A stretch of 64,000 nt of DNA. It comes from Adiantum capillus-veneris. Its lineage: Eukaryota > Streptophyta > Polypodiopsida > Polypodiales > Pteridaceae. The translations under genes and the position numbers were made by a program. Where the stretch lies: contig CM043962.1 in NCBI GenBank assembly GCA_014529385.2, positions 41,208,598-41,272,597 of the forward strand, given 5' to 3'. The notes beneath the pieces were generated by a model. It was not told the origin of the DNA. It did no database searches and saw nothing but the letters and a program-made list of their open reading frames with translations. Each line of letters starts with the position of its first letter. The first letter of the stretch is position 1. This document shows positions 61,599 through 64,000 of the stretch, in pieces.

Positions 61599-61720
61599 TG
61601 TAGGAGAGAGAGAGAGAGAGAGAGGGAGAGAAGTGTGTGTGCGTGTAGGAAATTAAAGAGAGATAGAGAGAGATAAATGTGCGTAGGAAATTAAAACTAA
61701 AGAGAGAGAGTTATGGTTTG
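61398..61720. repeat. Compound simple-repeat block led by poly(C)42
   Basis: C at 61398-61439, (CT)n to about 61473, then alternating (GT)n and (GA)n islands with recurring GTAGGAAA spacers to 61720. Confidence 0.95.
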
Positions 61721-61734
61721 CGTAAAAAATTAAA

Positions 61735-62055
61735 ATTAAAGAAAGAAATGATATGAAATGTTATATTAACTCTTCAAAAGTCCAAAGTGACCTATGAGAC
61801 CAGAAAGTTACAATGTGGTAGACTGATACAAAGTCAGAATAACAAGATGACAAAATGACAAAATAAAATATTATGGAATCCTTAACTGCTGGGTGTGGAC
61901 TAAGCAGCTAAAACAGCTAGCTGGGATAGGTAGATCATAGGAGATCCAGCATCTGTCTCGCCGGTGGACCTCATCAATCTCCTCCATGGTCCGTAGTCTG
62001 ATCGGGCGTTGTGCATGTCAAGCCAAAGTGACATGGATCGTCTGATGCAGCCTCT
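61735..62055 (-). mobile_element. LINE copy F: 3' UTR of the same LINE, minus strand
   Basis: The reverse complement matches copy A: GAGGCTGCAT, CTTGACATGCACAACGCC, GGTCTCATAGGTCACTTTGG, and an end block without the complete GACGTTAATA (GAGTTAATATAACATTTCAT here). The tail (ATTTC) runs into the simple-repeat block. The 5' truncation at about 62055 abuts the satellite array. Confidence 0.85.
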
Positions 62056-62062
62056 GACTTCA

Positions 62063-63246
62063 TTCAACCATCCGTAGTCCATTAGGTAGTCTTAAGGCAA
62101 TGTCAAGAGCGTGTATGGCAGGCCGTAGGTCAAACGGACAAAAGAAACGTTAAATACACAAGCCGTAGGTCAAATCCGGTTGCGTTTTTCTACGGAAAAA
62201 CGCAGACGTTCTTCGAAAACTGATTCTATGCTTACCGAAACCATCCATAGTCCATTAGGTAGTCTTTCGTCAATGTCAAGAGCGCGTATGGTAAGCCGTA
62301 GGTCAAACGAATAGAAGAAACGCCAAATACACAAGCCGTAGGTCAAATCTGATTGCGTTTTTTTATGGAAAAACGCAGATGGACTTCGGAAACTGATTCT
62401 ACGCCTACCGAAACCATCCGTAGTCCATTAAGTAGTCTTAAGGCAATGTCAAGACCGTGTATGGAAAGCCGTAGGTTAAACGGACAGAAGAAACGTCAAA
62501 TACACAAGCCGTAGGTCAAATCCGGTTGTGTTTTTCTACGAAAAAACACAAACGGACTTCGGAAATGGCTTCTATGCCTACTGAAACCATCCGTAGACAA
62601 TTAGGTAGTCTTTAGGCAATGTCAAGAGCACGTATGGCAATCCATAGGTCAAACAGATAAAAGAAACAACAAATACACAAGCCGTAGGTCAAATTCGGTT
62701 GCGTTTTTCTACGAAAAAACGCAAACGGACTTCGGAAATGGCTTCTATGCCTACTGAAACCATTCGTAGATGATTAGGTAGTCTTTAGGCAATGCCAAGA
62801 GCATGTATGGAAAGCCGTAGGCCAAACAGATAGAAGAAATGCCAAATACACAAGCCGTAGGTCAAATCAGGTTGCGTTTTTCTATGGAAAAACGTAAACG
62901 GACTTCGGAAATGGCTTCTATGCCTACCTAAACCATCCGTAGTTCATTAAGTAGTCTTAAAGCAATGTCAAGAGCGTGTATGGCAAGCCGTAGGTAAATG
63001 GGTTTGAATTAACACCAAATACACAAGCCGTAGGTCAAATTCGATTGCGTTTTTCTACGGAAAAACGCAAACGGATTTCGGAAATGACTTGTATGCCTAC
63101 TGAAACCATCCGTAGTCCATTAGGTAGTCTTAAAGCAATGTCAAGAGCACCTATGGCAAGCCGTAGGTCCAACGGATAGAAGAAACGCCAAATATACAAG
63201 CCGTAGGTCAAATTCGATTGCGTTTTTCTACGGAAAAACGCAAACG
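62063..63246. repeat. 173-bp satellite array, about 6.8 monomers
   Basis: A hairpin block recurs at 62181, 62354, 62527, 62700, 62873, 63046 and 63219, exactly 173 bp apart each time, so no length change in seven copies. TCCGTAG-type starts (62071, 62244, 62417, 62590, 62763, 62936, 63109) give the same spacing. Each monomer holds GCCGTAGGTCAAA twice and TGCGTTTTTC-TACG-GAAAAACGCA, an inverted repeat. Monomers differ at several percent of sites. The array is cut on the left by LINE F and on the right by the Copia-3 LTR. Confidence 0.95.
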
Positions 63247-63438
63247 TGAAGGAGTACGAGCGGAAGTGCGACGCGAGAGAGAGTGCGAGAAGAAGAGCAC
63301 GACGATATGGTGAACTCGCTCTACTGTAATGTGTAGAGCATAGTGAATTCTTATTAGGTTTTTACAAAAGAATATGTGTACATACCTGGCGGCCTGCCCA
63401 CTTACCTGGGCGAGCACATTGGGCTTTATACCCCAACA
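63247..63438 (-). repeat. Copia-3 3' LTR (about 192 bp)
   Basis: Plus-strand TGAAGG...CCAACA, so on the element strand TGTTGG...CCTTCA. It is bordered by the satellite on the left and by a purine tract (AAGTGGGAGG on the element strand) on the right. Contains TATAAAG near its element start. The second LTR would lie outside the window, so the ends are inferred. Confidence 0.75.
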
Positions 63439-63527
63439 ACCTCCCACTTAAAGTCCAATGTGGTACTTTAAGTGTGAGAGAAGCTACTATACAAGATAAT
63501 ATACAAGAGATGTAGAGAAGTGATGTA

Positions 63528-64000
63528 CTACCCTACACCTAACTGCTTGCGAAAATGCGCAAAGCTCTCTAAGGGAAGTCCTTTTGTAAGTAGATCAGCA
63601 GGATTTTGTGTGGTGTGAACTTTGACAAGCTGAAGTTGCTTATCCTCGAGCATTTCCCTGATGAAATGATACTTCACATCCACATGCTTTGTCTTTGAGT
63701 GATAAACTGGATTGCGAGCCAATTGTATAGCACTTTGACTATCACAATATAACACAGGCATCTCTTCTTTGATTCCCAAATCTGTTACTAGTCGATTAAG
63801 CCAAATTGATTCTTTGCATGCCTCTGATGCTGCAACATATTCAGCCTCTGTAGTAGACTGAGTAACACAATCTTGTAATCTAGAACGCCATGATACTGCT
63901 CCACCAGCCAATGTAAAGACATACCCTGACGTAGACCTTCGGTTGTCTAAGTCACCTGCATAATCTGAGTCTGTAAAACCCTTTACACTTAGCTCCTGAC
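63528..64000 (-). CDS. Copia-3 RNase H and end of pol (partial)
   Basis: The frame enters from beyond 64000 and is open to TAG at 63528. Visible: TDSDYAGDLDNRRSTSGYVF (first acid), TQSTTEAEYVAASEA (second), VLYCDSQSAIQLARNP (third), HVDVKYHFIREML and NPADLLTKGLP. All four acids are present. The clade is Tork/Tnt1-like by sequence and it differs from Copia-1 and -2. No stop in the visible 157 codons, so this copy may be younger or better preserved. Confidence 0.92.
   Translation of the reverse strand, partial: QELSVKGFTDSDYAGDLDNRRSTSGYVFTLAGGAVSWRSRLQDCVTQSTTEAEYVAASEACKESIWLNRLVTDLGIKEEMPVLYCDSQSAIQLARNPVYHSKTKHVDVKYHFIREMLEDKQLQLVKVHTTQNPADLLTKGLPLESFAHFRKQLGVG

Noticed and set aside
62063-63246. 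CRISPR-like spacing of repeats
   Set aside because: Units are contiguous 173-bp monomers without unique spacers, in a plant nuclear genome; this is a satellite.

Overview
The window is plant nuclear DNA from a large, repeat-dominated genome. The only recognisable host gene is the 3' end of a plant-type phosphatidylinositol 4-kinase alpha, with canonical GT-AG introns, at 10564-11387. Almost everything else is transposable-element sequence or simple repeats. The mixture of Ty1/copia, Athila/Tat-like Ty3/gypsy, L1-like and a second type of LINE, a Penelope-side reverse transcriptase and CACTA-like ends, together with many long (CT)n, (CA)n and poly(C) runs, fits a fern or lycophyte better than a compact flowering-plant genome. 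That placement is an inference from element types, not a proof.

Layout. 1-1.7 kb: decayed L1-like LINE (minus). 1.75-7.16 kb: four same-direction copies (A-D) of a second LINE, separated by (CT)n tracts; only D keeps the reverse transcriptase. 7.5-7.9 kb: C-terminal piece of an unusual Penelope-side RT. 8.7-9.2 kb: a broken charged, helical ORF. 10.56-11.39 kb: last three exons of the PI4K gene. 11.98-15.08 kb: simple repeats and unassigned DNA. 15085-20282: Copia-1 (minus), with 322/323-bp LTRs and TSD GCGGA. 20.5-22.4 kb: a longer relict of the Penelope-side RT (minus). 22.5-23.65 kb: LINE copy E. 23.7-34.3 kb: AT-rich, no convincing gene, long (CA)n and (GA)n tracts and a diverged tandem repeat family at 29.4-31.9 kb. 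34.3-35.3 kb: an unidentified two-frame ORF, followed by a TATA box and a possible splice donor.

The 35.5-61 kb part is one nested structure. An old Ty3/gypsy element has its primer-binding site at 36342, a leader with a 20-bp palindrome, an unknown ORF, gag, RT, RNase H and integrase. Its integrase gene was hit by a 131-bp-LTR element without a recognisable pol (43665-54574, plus, TSD ATCCA). That element was later hit by Copia-2 (48073-53252, minus, 227-bp LTRs, TSD GCTAC). The gypsy integrase resumes in register at 54575. Its aspartic-protease-like domain lies downstream of the integrase instead of between gag and RT. After it come an unassigned CCAAT-rich block, a second stretch carrying the palindrome, another unknown ORF and a CACTA-like terminus.

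61.4-64 kb: a poly(C)/simple-repeat block, LINE copy F (minus), and a satellite of exactly 173-bp period with a conserved hairpin in each monomer. The satellite ends at a third copia element (Copia-3) that runs off the window. No host genes act together here. The layers record successive insertions: gypsy first, then the short-LTR element (about 96% LTR identity by eye), then Copia-2 (about 98%); Copia-1 (about 98%) is of similar age elsewhere.
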